Positions 6,599 through 14,952 of a DNA stretch of 57,387 nucleotides are shown here, piece after piece. The notes below the pieces were generated by a model. It made no database searches, was not told where the DNA came from, and was given only the letters and a program-made list of their open reading frames with translations. Numbering within the stretch: position 1 is the first letter of the stretch; each line of letters begins with the position of its first letter. Origin of the DNA: an uncultured Prevotella sp. GTDB taxonomy: Bacteria; Bacteroidota; Bacteroidia; Bacteroidales; Bacteroidaceae. A program made the translations under genes and the position numbers. The stretch is from positions 1 to 57,387 of the forward strand of contig CAKZVT010000009.1 in assembly GCA_937922435.1 (NCBI GenBank), given 5' to 3'.

Positions 6599-7765
6599 TC
6601 AAATTCTTACTTTAAACTTCTTCAGCGCGACCACAAGCAGCACCGCCTCCATGACGCACATCACCCAAACGTCGGTCAGTATGTATTGCGCATCAACTCC
6701 CTGTATCATCAGGCGGCGCGCAGCGTCGATATACCAGCGTGCCGGAACTATTGTGGAAATGTATTGCAGCACAGGCGGCATACTCTCGATTGGGAAGGCG
6801 AGACCAGACAGATAGACGGTAGGGATGATGAACAGCATCGACACAACCATAGCTGCAACCTGCGTGCGGACAAGCGTTGACACGAACAGGCCGAGCGTAA
6901 GGCAGACGAGAATGTAAATAAACGTAACGCCGAAGAATGCCCACAGGCTGCCTGCCATCGGTACGCCGAGCACGAAACGTGAAAGGACGAGCACCGTAGC
7001 AACGTTGAACGATGAAATGACAAAGTAGGGCACGAGCTTCGACAGGATGATGCACGCAGGCGAGAGCGGCGATGCCAACAGCACTTCCATCGTGCCCGTC
7101 TCCTTCTCGCGCACTATTGCCACGCTGCTCATCATCACGCACACGAGCATGAGCACCATGCCCATTACGCCCGGCACAAAGTTGTACTCGCTCCTTTGCT
7201 GCGGGTTATAGAGCATCCGCGTTACCGGGACGATGTTCATCCGCACGTTATCGGCATTGCCCGACACGGCGTCCTGCCGCATGGAGGCAAGCACCTGCAT
7301 GACGTATTGCAGGCGTATTGTGGCTTGGTTAGGCTCCGTTCCGTCAACGAGCAGCTGCACTTCGGCCGTGCCCTTGTGTACCAAATCAGATGCAAAGCCA
7401 TGCCCGAAGACAACCGCCACGTCTGCCTTGCCTTGGCGGAACAAGCTGTACACATCGTCAATGCCCGTCACGCCGTAGCAGAGCGACATGTACGGATTGG
7501 CCGCCAGTCGGTCGCACGCCTTGCGCGTAAGCTCGTCGTGCGACATGTCGAGCACCGCCACGCGCACGTTCTTAACCTCTGTAGATACTGCATAGCCGAA
7601 CAACAGAAGCAGCACGACAGGCACGGCGAGCAGTATGAGCATGCTGCGACGGTCACGAATGATGTGCAGAAACTCCTTGTGATACCCACCCCAACCCTCC
7701 CGAAGGGAGGGAGTTTGATTTGCAATAGATGATTTATGTAATATGTTTGGCATTCTGAACTTCAT
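6599..7765 (-). CDS. ABC-2 type permease, exporter subunit 1
   Basis: A 388-residue ABC-2 permease (YbhS-like). Conserved sequence begins at HKEFLHIIRDRRSMLILLAVPVVLLLLFGYA (~residue 29), the usual N-terminus of this family; a periplasmic domain and the loop REKETGTMEVLLASPLSPACIILSKLVPY follow, then membrane helices. The first ~28 residues, including TPSLREGWGGY, are encoded by one arm of a fold-back repeat (7684-7846) that also covers the start codon, so the N-terminus seems to have been replaced. Partner of the 5323-6438 permease. A start inside the family core is not obvious, so ATG 7765 is kept. Confidence 0.87.
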   Translation of the reverse strand: MKFRMPNILHKSSIANQTPSLREGWGGYHKEFLHIIRDRRSMLILLAVPVVLLLLFGYAVSTEVKNVRVAVLDMSHDELTRKACDRLAANPYMSLCYGVTGIDDVYSLFRQGKADVAVVFGHGFASDLVHKGTAEVQLLVDGTEPNQATIRLQYVMQVLASMRQDAVSGNADNVRMNIVPVTRMLYNPQQRSEYNFVPGVMGMVLMLVCVMMSSVAIVREKETGTMEVLLASPLSPACIILSKLVPYFVISSFNVATVLVLSRFVLGVPMAGSLWAFFGVTFIYILVCLTLGLFVSTLVRTQVAAMVVSMLFIIPTVYLSGLAFPIESMPPVLQYISTIVPARWYIDAARRLMIQGVDAQYILTDVWVMCVMEAVLLVVALKKFKVRI

Positions 7766-7846
7766 TATATATCACACTTTTAAATATTAATAATTCAATA
7801 ACAAAATCATACCAAGCTCCTTCCCTTCGGGAGGGTTGGGGTGGGT
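7684..7846. repeat. CCCACCCC fold-back cassette over a permease start
   Basis: Left arm ACCCACCCCAACCCTCCC-GAAGGGAGGGAGTTT (7684-7716) and right arm, complementary with two mismatches (7814-7846). The loop is unlike those of the same arms at 15598-15770 and 50945-51081. The cassette contains the permease start codon and its leader. Confidence 0.75.
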
Positions 7847-7899
7847 GTCAGGTTGGCTTGTGGTGGGTATCAGGTTGGCTTTGGTAGTTATTACCTTCA

Positions 7900-8631
7900 T
7901 CAGCGCACAATCTCATAAAAAACATCATACAAATTATCTGCATCATACTGCTGTTTCAGCTTTGCAGGCGTATCGAGAGCCTTGACGCGACCATCAACCA
8001 TGATTGACACGCGGTCGCAATACTCGGCCTCGTCCATATAGTGCGTAGTGACGAAAACGGTAGTGCCACGGTCGGCGGCGAGGTAAATCAGCTCCCAAAA
8101 CGTGCGGCGCGTCACCGGGTCGACACCTCCCGTAGGCTCGTCGAGGAATACTATTTCAGGCTCATGGAATGTCGCAACTGTGAAGGCCAACTTCTGCTTC
8201 CAGCCGAGGGGCAGCGAGCCTACAAGGCTGTCGCACTCGCCTTCAAGCCCGAGCGAGTGCAGGCACTCGTCAGTCTTGCGCCTTATCATCTTACCGTCCA
8301 TGCCGTATATTCCGCCGAAAAGGCGCATGTTCTCTGTCACGGTGAGGTCGTCGTACAGCGAAAAACGCTGACTCATGTAGCCGATGTGCCGCTTTACCTG
8401 CTCCGGCTGCATGCCGACATCGAACCCGGCCACCTCGACACGTCCTGCCGTAGGTCGGCTAAGGCCGCAGAGCATGCGCATTGCAGTTGTCTTTCCGGCA
8501 CCGTTTGCGCCGAGAAAACCAAAGATTTCGCCTCGCCGAACGTCAAAGCTGATGCTGTCAACGGCGGTGAACGAGCCGAATTTCTTAGTCAGGCGGTCGG
8601 CTGATATTATATTTTCACAAGTCATAAACAT
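7900..8631 (-). CDS. ABC transporter ATPase, exporter ATPase 2
   Basis: A 243-residue ATPase with Walker A GANGAGKTT (~residue 42), a diverged signature GSLPLGWKQKL in place of LSGGQ (~140), Walker B IVFLDEPTGGVDP (~160) and the switch histidine in VTTHYMDEAEYCD. The diverged signature is common in the second half of YbhF-type double ATPases. With the ATPase at 9102-10016 it would form a heterodimer powering the two ABC-2 permeases. A -7 box TACATTTG at plus 8647-8654 (minus strand) may give the three distal genes their own start. MTCEN (two residues in) is an alternative start. Confidence 0.9.
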   Translation of the reverse strand: MFMTCENIISADRLTKKFGSFTAVDSISFDVRRGEIFGFLGANGAGKTTAMRMLCGLSRPTAGRVEVAGFDVGMQPEQVKRHIGYMSQRFSLYDDLTVTENMRLFGGIYGMDGKMIRRKTDECLHSLGLEGECDSLVGSLPLGWKQKLAFTVATFHEPEIVFLDEPTGGVDPVTRRTFWELIYLAADRGTTVFVTTHYMDEAEYCDRVSIMVDGRVKALDTPAKLKQQYDADNLYDVFYEIVR

Positions 8632-9101
8632 ATACTATAAAAGTTACAAATGTAAACCTAAACGGCAACAAACACTGTCATAATGACATATTGAAAGCTT
8701 CACTGATTTTTGATGAAATAGAAATTGGCGAAAGAAAAAGTGCAATGCAGACTTTGCAAAACGACTACTTAATTTTTGAAAAACATGCTTTTTCATGTCG
8801 AAAAACGGCATTTTCAACATCGGGAAACGGCTTTTTGGCAATCGGGAAACGGTTGCACGATTATCGTGGAAGCACTGCACGATTGTCGTGCAACGGCTGC
8901 ACGATTTTTTAACTATGGTTAATCGTTGCACACTTGGCAAATTTACAATGTAAGTCATTATACATCAACAGATTAAAGTTGCACACGCGAGAATGGCGTA
9001 TTTCAGCCGAAATTATTTCAGAAAAATTATACGCGATTGTCAGCACGTCAAAGCAGAACAATGTGAAAGCATTTGCCGCGATATTGTGTCACTGTGTAAA
9101 A
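8632..9101. repeat. 470-base gap in the operon with hairpin repeats
   Basis: No gene seen. 8735-8910 contains repeated words AACGGC, TCGGGAAACGG and TTGCACGA; GTTGCACGA (8852-8860) pairs with TCGTGCAAC (8886-8894). It resembles the AAAAGGC hairpin family in layout (about 30-base units with an inverted core). The gap divides the exporter operon between its two ATPase genes. Confidence 0.5.
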
Positions 9102-10016
9102 TCATTGTTTTACGTATTGGCCGGTAATCGAGATGAAGCAATCTTCCACAGAAGGCCGTATCCGCTTCACTTCAACACCTGTATGTCCGCGCTGTTGCAG
9201 ATACTCCGACAATGCAGAAGGGGCAATCACGTCGTCCAACGTAACGTGAATGCTGTCGCCGAAAGAGAATGCCGACGTTGCGATGTGGCATGCCTTCAAG
9301 TCAAGGAGCAGCCGGTGCATGTCGTCGCTGCGCATGGCGAACAGGTTGGCGGAATAGCTTTCGCAGATTTCTGCTGACGTACCCGTCTGCAGCAGGCGGC
9401 CGCATTGCATGAGCGAAATGCGGTCGCACCATGACGCTTCGTCCATGTATGGCGTTGACACGAGCACTGTTATGCCGTTGTCGCGGCTTATGCGTTTCAG
9501 CATCTGCCAGAACTCGCGGCGCGACACGGGGTCGACGCCCGTCGTAGGTTCGTCGAGCAGCAGTACGCGCGGAGCATGGATTAGCGCACAACAGAGAGCG
9601 AGCTTCTGCTTCATTCCGCCTGACAATTTTCCGGCGCGGCGCGTCTTAAACGGCTCAAGGCGGCTGTAAACGTCGCGTATCAAGCCGCAGTTCCGCTCGA
9701 TTGTTGTGCCGAATACCGATGCGAAAAACCGCAAGTTTTCCTCCACCGAGAGGTCTTGGTAGAGCGAAAACCTGCCAGGCATATAGCCGATGCGCCGCCG
9801 CAGCTCGCGGTAATCACGTACCGCGTCGAGTCCGTCAACCGTGGCCCGTCCGCCGTCGGGAAGCAGCAGCGTCGCCAATATGCGGAATAGCGACGTCTTG
9901 CCTGCGCCGTCAGGGCCGATTATGCCGTATATTTCGCCTTCGCCGACGCTGAAGGTCAAGCCGCGAAGAGCATTGACACGGCCGTACTGCTTGTGCAAAT
10001 CGTAGACTGAAACCAT
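9102..10016 (-). CDS. ABC transporter ATPase, exporter ATPase 1
   Basis: A 304-residue ATPase: Walker A GPDGAGKTSL (~residue 35), signature LSGGMKQKLA (~137), Walker B VLLLDEPTTGVDP, and D-loop/H-loop region STPYMDEASWCD in which the usual switch histidine (TTHYMDEA) is a proline-preceded Ser-Thr, so the H-loop histidine is missing. A C-terminal ~70-residue extension follows. Corresponds to the N-terminal half of E. coli YbhF. It lies 210 bases after the adaptor gene, separated by a repeat tract. Together with ATPase 2 it would make one canonical and one degenerate site. Confidence 0.9.
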   Translation of the reverse strand: MVSVYDLHKQYGRVNALRGLTFSVGEGEIYGIIGPDGAGKTSLFRILATLLLPDGGRATVDGLDAVRDYRELRRRIGYMPGRFSLYQDLSVEENLRFFASVFGTTIERNCGLIRDVYSRLEPFKTRRAGKLSGGMKQKLALCCALIHAPRVLLLDEPTTGVDPVSRREFWQMLKRISRDNGITVLVSTPYMDEASWCDRISLMQCGRLLQTGTSAEICESYSANLFAMRSDDMHRLLLDLKACHIATSAFSFGDSIHVTLDDVIAPSALSEYLQQRGHTGVEVKRIRPSVEDCFISITGQYVKQ

Positions 10017-10029
10017 ATTTTTAAAGGTG

Positions 10030-10240
10030 AGATGGTGAGAAAGTGAGAAAACATTTTTAAAGGTAAAAAAGTAAAAAGGTAAAAAAGTAAAACATCACAA
10101 ATGCTTGTAAGGCAAATGGATTTTTCACTTTTCATTTTTCATTATTCATTCAAAAAGAATTAGATTCTTCACTCTTCGTTCTTCACTCTTCATTCAAAAA
10201 GAATTGGATTCTTCACTCTTCGTTCTTCACTCTTCACTTA
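10030..10240. repeat. Tandem-word tract GTGAAAA / TTCACTCTTC
   Basis: Purine-rich words (GTGAGAAAGTGAGAAAA, AAAAAGTAAAA) are followed by TTTTTCACTTTTCATTTTTC and two near-identical copies of AAAGAATTxGATTCTTCACTC. GGCAAATGGATTTTTCACTTTTC also appears at 13545 in another cassette. It fills the gap between adaptor and ATPase genes. Confidence 0.6.
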
Positions 10241-11129
10241 AAAAGTCTGCCTCTCCGTACATCCCGATTTTGAGCATTCCGTCTGTGTTCTTTACCTCGA
10301 CTTTTACCGCGTAGACAAGGTTGGCGCGTTCGTCGCGCGTCTGTATCGTCTTGGGAGTGAACTCCGCCTTGTCTGAAATCCATGATACAATGCCTTTATA
10401 CTCATGACTACCGTCCTCGCCGAGGTCGGCATACACCTTGACTTGTTGTCCTATTTTCAGCGATGTGAGTTGGGGCGCGGTGACATAAACACGCAGCGTC
10501 ATGTCGCTTACGTCCGCGATTTTGAACAAAGGCTTGCCCGGCACGGCGTATTCGCCGGCTTCGGCATACTTCTCAAGCACCGTTCCGCTGATTGGCGACG
10601 TAATGCGGCACTTGCGCAGCTGGTCTACTACCTGCCAACGCTCTATTTCCGCCGCGTCCATCTGTCGGTTCAGGCTGCCCGTGGTGTTGCTTAGTTGCGA
10701 CAGTTGCGCATCCAATTGGCGGCGAAGCACGCGCACGCTGCTCTCCGCGTCGTCAAGTAGCTTGCGGTTGGCGGCGTTGTCACGCACAAGCGCAGAGTAC
10801 CGCTTCACTTCAAGCTCGGCCTTTTCCAGCTGTTGTTTCGTTACTGCGAGCTGCTTGTTTATGTCCGGCCGCTGACTCGCGTAAACTTCTTTCGTCGCGC
10901 CGAGCCGCATCGCGCGCAGTTGCAACTGCACCGTATCAATCAGCCCTACCTGCTCTCCTTTCGCCACTTTGGCACCCTCTTCAGCGTCGAAATACATCAG
11001 TTTGCCAGTCTGTTCGGCAGACACTATGATTTCGGTAGCTTCGAATGTCCCCATTGCGTCGTGCTCCATACCGCCTTTTGAGCAGGCAACCAATGACAAA
11101 ACCGTCAATGCAAATATTATGTTCTTCAT
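10227..11129 (-). CDS. HlyD-family adaptor lipoprotein of the exporter
   Basis: A 300-residue periplasmic adaptor. Signal peptide with lipobox LVACSKG (Cys at residue 16), first lipoyl half (IIVSAEQTGKLMYFDAEEGAKVAKGEQVGLID, ~34-65), long coiled-coil hairpin (~75-165), second lipoyl half (ITSPISGTVLEKYAEAGEYAVPGKPLFKIAD) and a beta-barrel. It would bridge the inner-membrane permeases and the TolC-like channel encoded just upstream; only three bases separate the two genes. Comparable to E. coli YbhG. Ends MYGEADFLSEE. Confidence 0.9.
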   Translation of the reverse strand: MKNIIFALTVLSLVACSKGGMEHDAMGTFEATEIIVSAEQTGKLMYFDAEEGAKVAKGEQVGLIDTVQLQLRAMRLGATKEVYASQRPDINKQLAVTKQQLEKAELEVKRYSALVRDNAANRKLLDDAESSVRVLRRQLDAQLSQLSNTTGSLNRQMDAAEIERWQVVDQLRKCRITSPISGTVLEKYAEAGEYAVPGKPLFKIADVSDMTLRVYVTAPQLTSLKIGQQVKVYADLGEDGSHEYKGIVSWISDKAEFTPKTIQTRDERANLVYAVKVEVKNTDGMLKIGMYGEADFLSEE

Positions 11130-11132
11130 CTT

Positions 11133-12386
11133 CTAAAAGTTATTTAAGTGCTTTATTTTGTACATTTCCTGCAACAGCTGGATTTCGTGCAGCCGCTTGC
11201 CGAGCTGCGCGTCGCTAACGGCGTTGATGTCGCGAAGCATCTCGTTCACCGTCTCCGTGCCGTTGGCAACGCGCAGTTCGGCCTTTTCGCGTATGCGCCG
11301 GCGCAGCGTTATTATTTCTTCGTCTTGCCTTAGTTGCTCACGCAGGTTGTCAACAGCTCCGCTCTGCATCTCCGTTTGCAGGCGCGTGTTGAACAGAAAT
11401 GCGTCGCGCTCCGACTGCACCGTCTGCCGCTCGATGTCAATGTTGCGGCGGTCGTTGGCCCGTGTGTACAGCGAACCGAAGTTCCACGACAGCGTTACAC
11501 CTACTTTATAATAAGCGTCGAAGTCGTCTTTCAGCATGTTCAGCCCCGGATTGCCGTAGCCGCCGCGTGCAAACAGGCCGACATTAGGGCGCAAAGCCAC
11601 GTTGAGAGATTTCAACCTGGCGTCGAGCAGACGCTCCTGCGCAGCATAAAGAGCAAGCTCTGGACGGCTGTTTGCGCAGTTTTGCAGGACAGGAGGCATT
11701 GGCTTGACGAGCGTGTCGCCGTCGCCTATTTCCTTTCCGATGAACGTAGAAAGCATTTTCAGATACGTATTGCGCTGTGTCAGCAGGCTCGTTTCCCTCT
11801 GCCGGGCCTTCACCTGTTCCACCTTTACGGCATCAACGTCGGTCTGGTTGGCTGTTCCGCCCTTCACCATAGCCTCGACCGATGCAAGAGAAAGCGACAA
11901 GTCGCTTTGCAACACGCCGACCTGCTTCAACTGTTCGTCAAGCACAAGTATGCCGAAAAACAGCTCGTCAACGCGCCGGTTGACATCGTACATCGCCACG
12001 CTGACCTGCTCCCGCCCTACGTCGCCTTGCGCCTCGGCCAAGCGTTTGGCTGACGACACGGCTCCGCCGTCGTACACCTGTTGGCTGACGGTTATGTTAA
12101 CGTCATACTGGTCCTTACTTAACGTCGGGATGTTAACGCCCGGCAGGGTGATGGGAATAGTCGTAACGTCGCTTTGGTAAGAAGCCGTGCCGCTCACGAC
12201 GGCCTGCGGCAGCCACGCCTTCGCGGCGTTCGCAACGGTGAAGCGGCGGCTCTGCTCCACCAGGTCGTACTGCTTTATTACGGGATAATTATCCCTCGCC
12301 CAAGCCTTACACTGCTCCAGTGTGACCTGTGCATGGCCTGTGCCTGCGCAAAAGAACATCAATATGCAAACAAAATAATGCTTCAT
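11133..12386 (-). CDS. TolC-family outer membrane channel
   Basis: A 417-residue outer membrane efflux protein, first gene of the exporter operon. Signal peptide MKHYFVCILMFFCAGTGHAQ; two OEP repeats with long alpha-helical segments (residues ~140-200 and ~330-400) ending in the typical ETVNEMLRDINAVSDAQLGKRLHEIQLLQ stretch. Start at 12386 was preferred to 12443 because it begins the signal peptide and follows a -7 box at 12416-12423. Forms the outer-membrane exit duct for the ABC exporter encoded downstream. Confidence 0.9.
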   Translation of the reverse strand: MKHYFVCILMFFCAGTGHAQVTLEQCKAWARDNYPVIKQYDLVEQSRRFTVANAAKAWLPQAVVSGTASYQSDVTTIPITLPGVNIPTLSKDQYDVNITVSQQVYDGGAVSSAKRLAEAQGDVGREQVSVAMYDVNRRVDELFFGILVLDEQLKQVGVLQSDLSLSLASVEAMVKGGTANQTDVDAVKVEQVKARQRETSLLTQRNTYLKMLSTFIGKEIGDGDTLVKPMPPVLQNCANSRPELALYAAQERLLDARLKSLNVALRPNVGLFARGGYGNPGLNMLKDDFDAYYKVGVTLSWNFGSLYTRANDRRNIDIERQTVQSERDAFLFNTRLQTEMQSGAVDNLREQLRQDEEIITLRRRIREKAELRVANGTETVNEMLRDINAVSDAQLGKRLHEIQLLQEMYKIKHLNNF

Positions 12387-12415
12387 ATAAATCAGTTGAT
12401 TGTCGTTTACATTTG

Positions 12416-12423
12416 CAAAGGTA
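12416..12423 (-). promoter_or_regulatory. -7 box of the exporter operon
   Basis: TACCTTTG on the minus strand, 30 bases before the TolC start; a TTG lies 17 bases upstream of it. It faces away from the regulator promoter at 12520-12549, leaving about 100 bases between the two for activator binding. Confidence 0.5.
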
Positions 12424-12519
12424 AGGTTACAATGTGCACGCAACGTTATCTTATGCAGTCATTAAATGTTCTTTTTGTACAAATACGCTTTCAAGCAATG
12501 CGGTTTTCGCGGTAAAACA

Positions 12520-12549
12520 TTGCCGATAAGTGCTATTTTCGTATTTTTG
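12520..12549 (+). promoter_or_regulatory. Promoter of the AraC-type regulator
   Basis: TTG (12520-12522), 19-base spacer, TATTTTTG (12542-12549), 26 bases before the ATG. Confidence 0.65.
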
Positions 12550-12575
12550 CATCGTAACAATCAGATAAAAAGAAC

Positions 12576-13484
12576 ATGAAGAACAAATCGCCGGAACGCT
12601 TTTCTTTCCATGAATTGAAGTCGATGTTGAGCGGCATAAAATCGGCCGACGCACCAATAAAGTTCATCGGTAAGGACATTGCAATGCTCGGTAGGGACGG
12701 CAAGACGCTGCAAAACATACTGCAAACCGATACGCCCTACATAATGGAAGACTGCCGCATGGGCTTCGTAAAGAGCGGCAGCATAAGGCTGATGGTGAAC
12801 CTCATCGAGCGCGAATACGGCGAAGGGACGTTCGCCTTCATATCAGCCGGCAGCATACTGCAAATAAACGGCATGAGCGAAGACTTTGACCTGTGTGGCA
12901 TGATGCTCAGCGACGAACGGCTGAAAGCGGCAATGGGCAAGGCTATGCCGACCTGGTGCAGCGGCAACGCGACGTTTTTCACGGTACACCCGGGCGACGA
13001 AGACGCCGCTACAATCAGGCAGATATTCAGCACGATATGGGATTTGATTAACAAAGAGCGTTTTCCCGACGAAACGCTTAACGGCCTGATACACGCCGTG
13101 ATACATTATTACAGCTATCTGAAAGACATTGAAGCGGACACGGCACAGCCCGAAACGTCGCGCGGCAAGGAACTTTTCAACACCTTTATACGCCTTGTCA
13201 ACCAGCACTCGAAGCACGAGCGCAAGTTGCCTTTCTATGCCGACAAGATGTGCGTGACGCCCCGTTACCTCAGCACAATCATAAAACAAGTAAGCGGAAT
13301 AACAGCGAAAGAATGGATTGACCGCGCCGTTGTGACCAACGCGAAAGTGATGTTAAGATACAGCAGCAGGCAGGTGGCCGAAGTGGCTTACGTCCTTAAC
13401 TTCCCCAACGTCAGCTTCTTCTGCAAGTTCTTCAAGCACGCCACAGGTCAGACGCCGCAGGAATACAGGGGAAAACGAAATTAA
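12576..13484 (+). CDS. AraC-family regulator of the exporter operon
   Basis: A 302-residue AraC/XylS-type regulator. Residues 1-~185 form a cupin-like sensory domain (FGxMxG-like loops, TPYIMEDCRMGFVKSGSIRLMVN); residues ~200-300 carry two helix-turn-helix motifs, MCVTPRYLSTIIKQVSGIT and VAEVAYVLNFPNVSFFCKFFKHATGQTPQEYR. It is transcribed divergently from the TolC gene across 190 bases and is the obvious candidate regulator of the exporter. The ligand cannot be read. The stop codon is the first element of a 40-bp fold-back. Confidence 0.9.
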   Translation: MKNKSPERFSFHELKSMLSGIKSADAPIKFIGKDIAMLGRDGKTLQNILQTDTPYIMEDCRMGFVKSGSIRLMVNLIEREYGEGTFAFISAGSILQINGMSEDFDLCGMMLSDERLKAAMGKAMPTWCSGNATFFTVHPGDEDAATIRQIFSTIWDLINKERFPDETLNGLIHAVIHYYSYLKDIEADTAQPETSRGKELFNTFIRLVNQHSKHERKLPFYADKMCVTPRYLSTIIKQVSGITAKEWIDRAVVTNAKVMLRYSSRQVAEVAYVLNFPNVSFFCKFFKHATGQTPQEYRGKRN

Positions 13485-13585
13485 GTGAAAAGCGAAAAAC
13501 GAAAAGTGAAAAATCCATTTGCTTACACCTTAATAGTCGATAAAGGCAAATGGATTTTTCACTTTTCGTTTTTCACTCTTCACTT
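13483..13585. repeat. Fold-back cassette, GTGAAAA word
   Basis: Arms 13483-13522 and 13546-13585 are complementary over 40 bases with two mismatches; 23-base loop. The arms are tandem (A)GTGAAAA/GCGAAAA words ending in ATCCATTTGC. Each arm begins at the stop codon of the flanking convergent gene, so it can act as a two-way terminator. Confidence 0.85.
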
Positions 13586-14154
13586 TAATTATTCTCCACG
13601 TCGCTGTCGAGCCTCGTGTCCTTAGTGATTGTCATACTGCCAGTATGCGAGATGGTAATCAGCAGAGGCACATACTCGTCGCTAAGCACGTCGGGCTCGC
13701 CCACGCTTGCCGCGAAGATTATCTTGTCGCCGTCAACACGGTCGAACACAATGCCGAGCAAGGCGCTTTTCTCAAGGTATTTCGCGTTGACATACGACGC
13801 AAAGTCCTGCTTGCTGAACGTCTTTTGGAACAGCGGTTTCGATTCGTAAGCCGCCCCGTCGTCCTTGTGCGACTCTATCGTGACGTCAATCACATTGTCA
13901 TAATACTTACTGCCGTCGTCGCCTGAAACCATCGGGAGCGACGTGTCGGCACGGCGCACGATGTTGACGTAGCAACTCTGGCCCTTCACCTTCACTTCCT
14001 CCATAAACCTGGAGTCCTGCATTTTGACAGGTCCTGAAGGAGCTTTCTCTACTTGCTTCTTGGCGATAATGTCGCCTGTGGGCTTCTTCTCGCCGCAAGC
14101 CGAAAAGGCAACGGCTGCCAAGGCGGCGATGAACAGTGTCTGTAATGATTTCAT
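13585..14154 (-). CDS. DUF4738-type lipoprotein
   Basis: A 189-residue lipoprotein: signal peptide MKSLQTLFIAALAAVAFSAC with lipobox cysteine at 20, a lysine/proline linker, then a beta-rich domain with KSALLGIVFDRVDGDKIIFAASVGEPD and SDEYVPLLITISHTGSMTITKD, which match my memory of the Prevotella/Bacteroides DUF4738 family. Envelope location expected; function unknown. Transcribed from a very good promoter at 14179-14209, divergent from the DUF4230 pair. Confidence 0.75.
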   Translation of the reverse strand: MKSLQTLFIAALAAVAFSACGEKKPTGDIIAKKQVEKAPSGPVKMQDSRFMEEVKVKGQSCYVNIVRRADTSLPMVSGDDGSKYYDNVIDVTIESHKDDGAAYESKPLFQKTFSKQDFASYVNAKYLEKSALLGIVFDRVDGDKIIFAASVGEPDVLSDEYVPLLITISHTGSMTITKDTRLDSDVENN

Positions 14155-14178
14155 TTTGTCATATTACGTTTTTCGGTA

Positions 14179-14209
14179 CAAAAGTAGTACAAATTAATTA
14201 AAAAGCAAA
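14179..14209 (-). promoter_or_regulatory. Promoter of the DUF4738 gene
   Basis: Minus strand TTTG (plus 14206-14209), 19-base spacer, TACTTTTG (plus 14179-14186); ATG is 25 bases further on. Confidence 0.75.
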
Positions 14210-14236
14210 GCAAAACGCTGTTTCACTTCCATTTAA

Positions 14237-14268
14237 TTTTGAGTTTAATCCATTTTTCCATAATTTTG
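14237..14268 (+). promoter_or_regulatory. Promoter of the DUF4230 pair
   Basis: TTTTG (14237-14241), 19-base spacer, TAATTTTG (14261-14268), nine bases before the ATG at 14278, so the leader is extremely short. Confidence 0.7.
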
Positions 14269-14277
14269 TAACAACTT

Positions 14278-14952
14278 ATGAAGAGATTTGCACTTTATTT
14301 AATCGTGTCCGTACTCGTTCTGACTGCCTGTATGGAAGGAGGCGAGGCAAAAAAAGCGGACGAACCCGTAGACACCATCCCCGTAATGGTGACCCAGATA
14401 CGGAAATGCTCCAAGCTGTACACCGCCGAATACCGCGTGCGCAAGATTGTGACGCACGACGATGACGTGCGCCTTAAAGGCTCGATGTTCAACCAGAAGT
14501 TCGACTTCTCCATGCCTCTGTCGTCACGGAAAATCGCAATCCCGATGGAGGCGAAGCTGAAAGCGTATGTGGACTTCAGCTCGTTCTCTGAACAGAACAT
14601 TGCCGTAAGCGGCGACAAAGTGGAGATTACGCTGCCCGACCCACGGGTGGAGCTGACCTCAAGCCGCATAGACCATGACGGCATCAAGAAGCACGTGGCC
14701 TTCATGCGGTCAAACTTCACCGATGCGGAAATGGCCTCATACGAGCAGCAGGGCCGCCGGCAAATAATACAGAGCATACCGCAGATGGGCATAATCGAGA
14801 TGGCACGCCAGAGCGCGGCGCACGCCCTCGTGCCCATACTGGCGCAAATGGGATACAAGGAAGAGAACATCACAATAACATTCCGCAAGGACTTCACCAC
14901 CGGCGACCTGCCGATGCTCCTTGAAAACAACAACATGGAATATGGCAAATAA
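14278..14952 (+). CDS. DUF4230 lipoprotein
   Basis: A 224-residue protein with signal peptide MKRFALYLIVSVLVLTACMEG (lipobox Cys 18). The DUF4230 signature is seen in LYTAEYRVRKIVTHDDD, the basic/strand region KIAIPMEAKLKAYVDFSSF, the segment VEITLPDPRVELTSSRIDHDGI and the helical C-terminus RQSAAHALVPILAQMGYKEENITITFRKDF. Function unknown. The transcript starts only about two bases before the ATG by the promoter at 14237-14268. It overlaps the next DUF4230 gene by 11 bases, so the two are translationally coupled and probably act together in the envelope. Confidence 0.85.
   Translation: MKRFALYLIVSVLVLTACMEGGEAKKADEPVDTIPVMVTQIRKCSKLYTAEYRVRKIVTHDDDVRLKGSMFNQKFDFSMPLSSRKIAIPMEAKLKAYVDFSSFSEQNIAVSGDKVEITLPDPRVELTSSRIDHDGIKKHVAFMRSNFTDAEMASYEQQGRRQIIQSIPQMGIIEMARQSAAHALVPILAQMGYKEENITITFRKDFTTGDLPMLLENNNMEYGK

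Noticed and set aside
10030..10240. Possible CRISPR array
   Set aside because: The repeated words are 8-25 bases, variably spaced, without unique spacers of constant length; no cas genes in the window.
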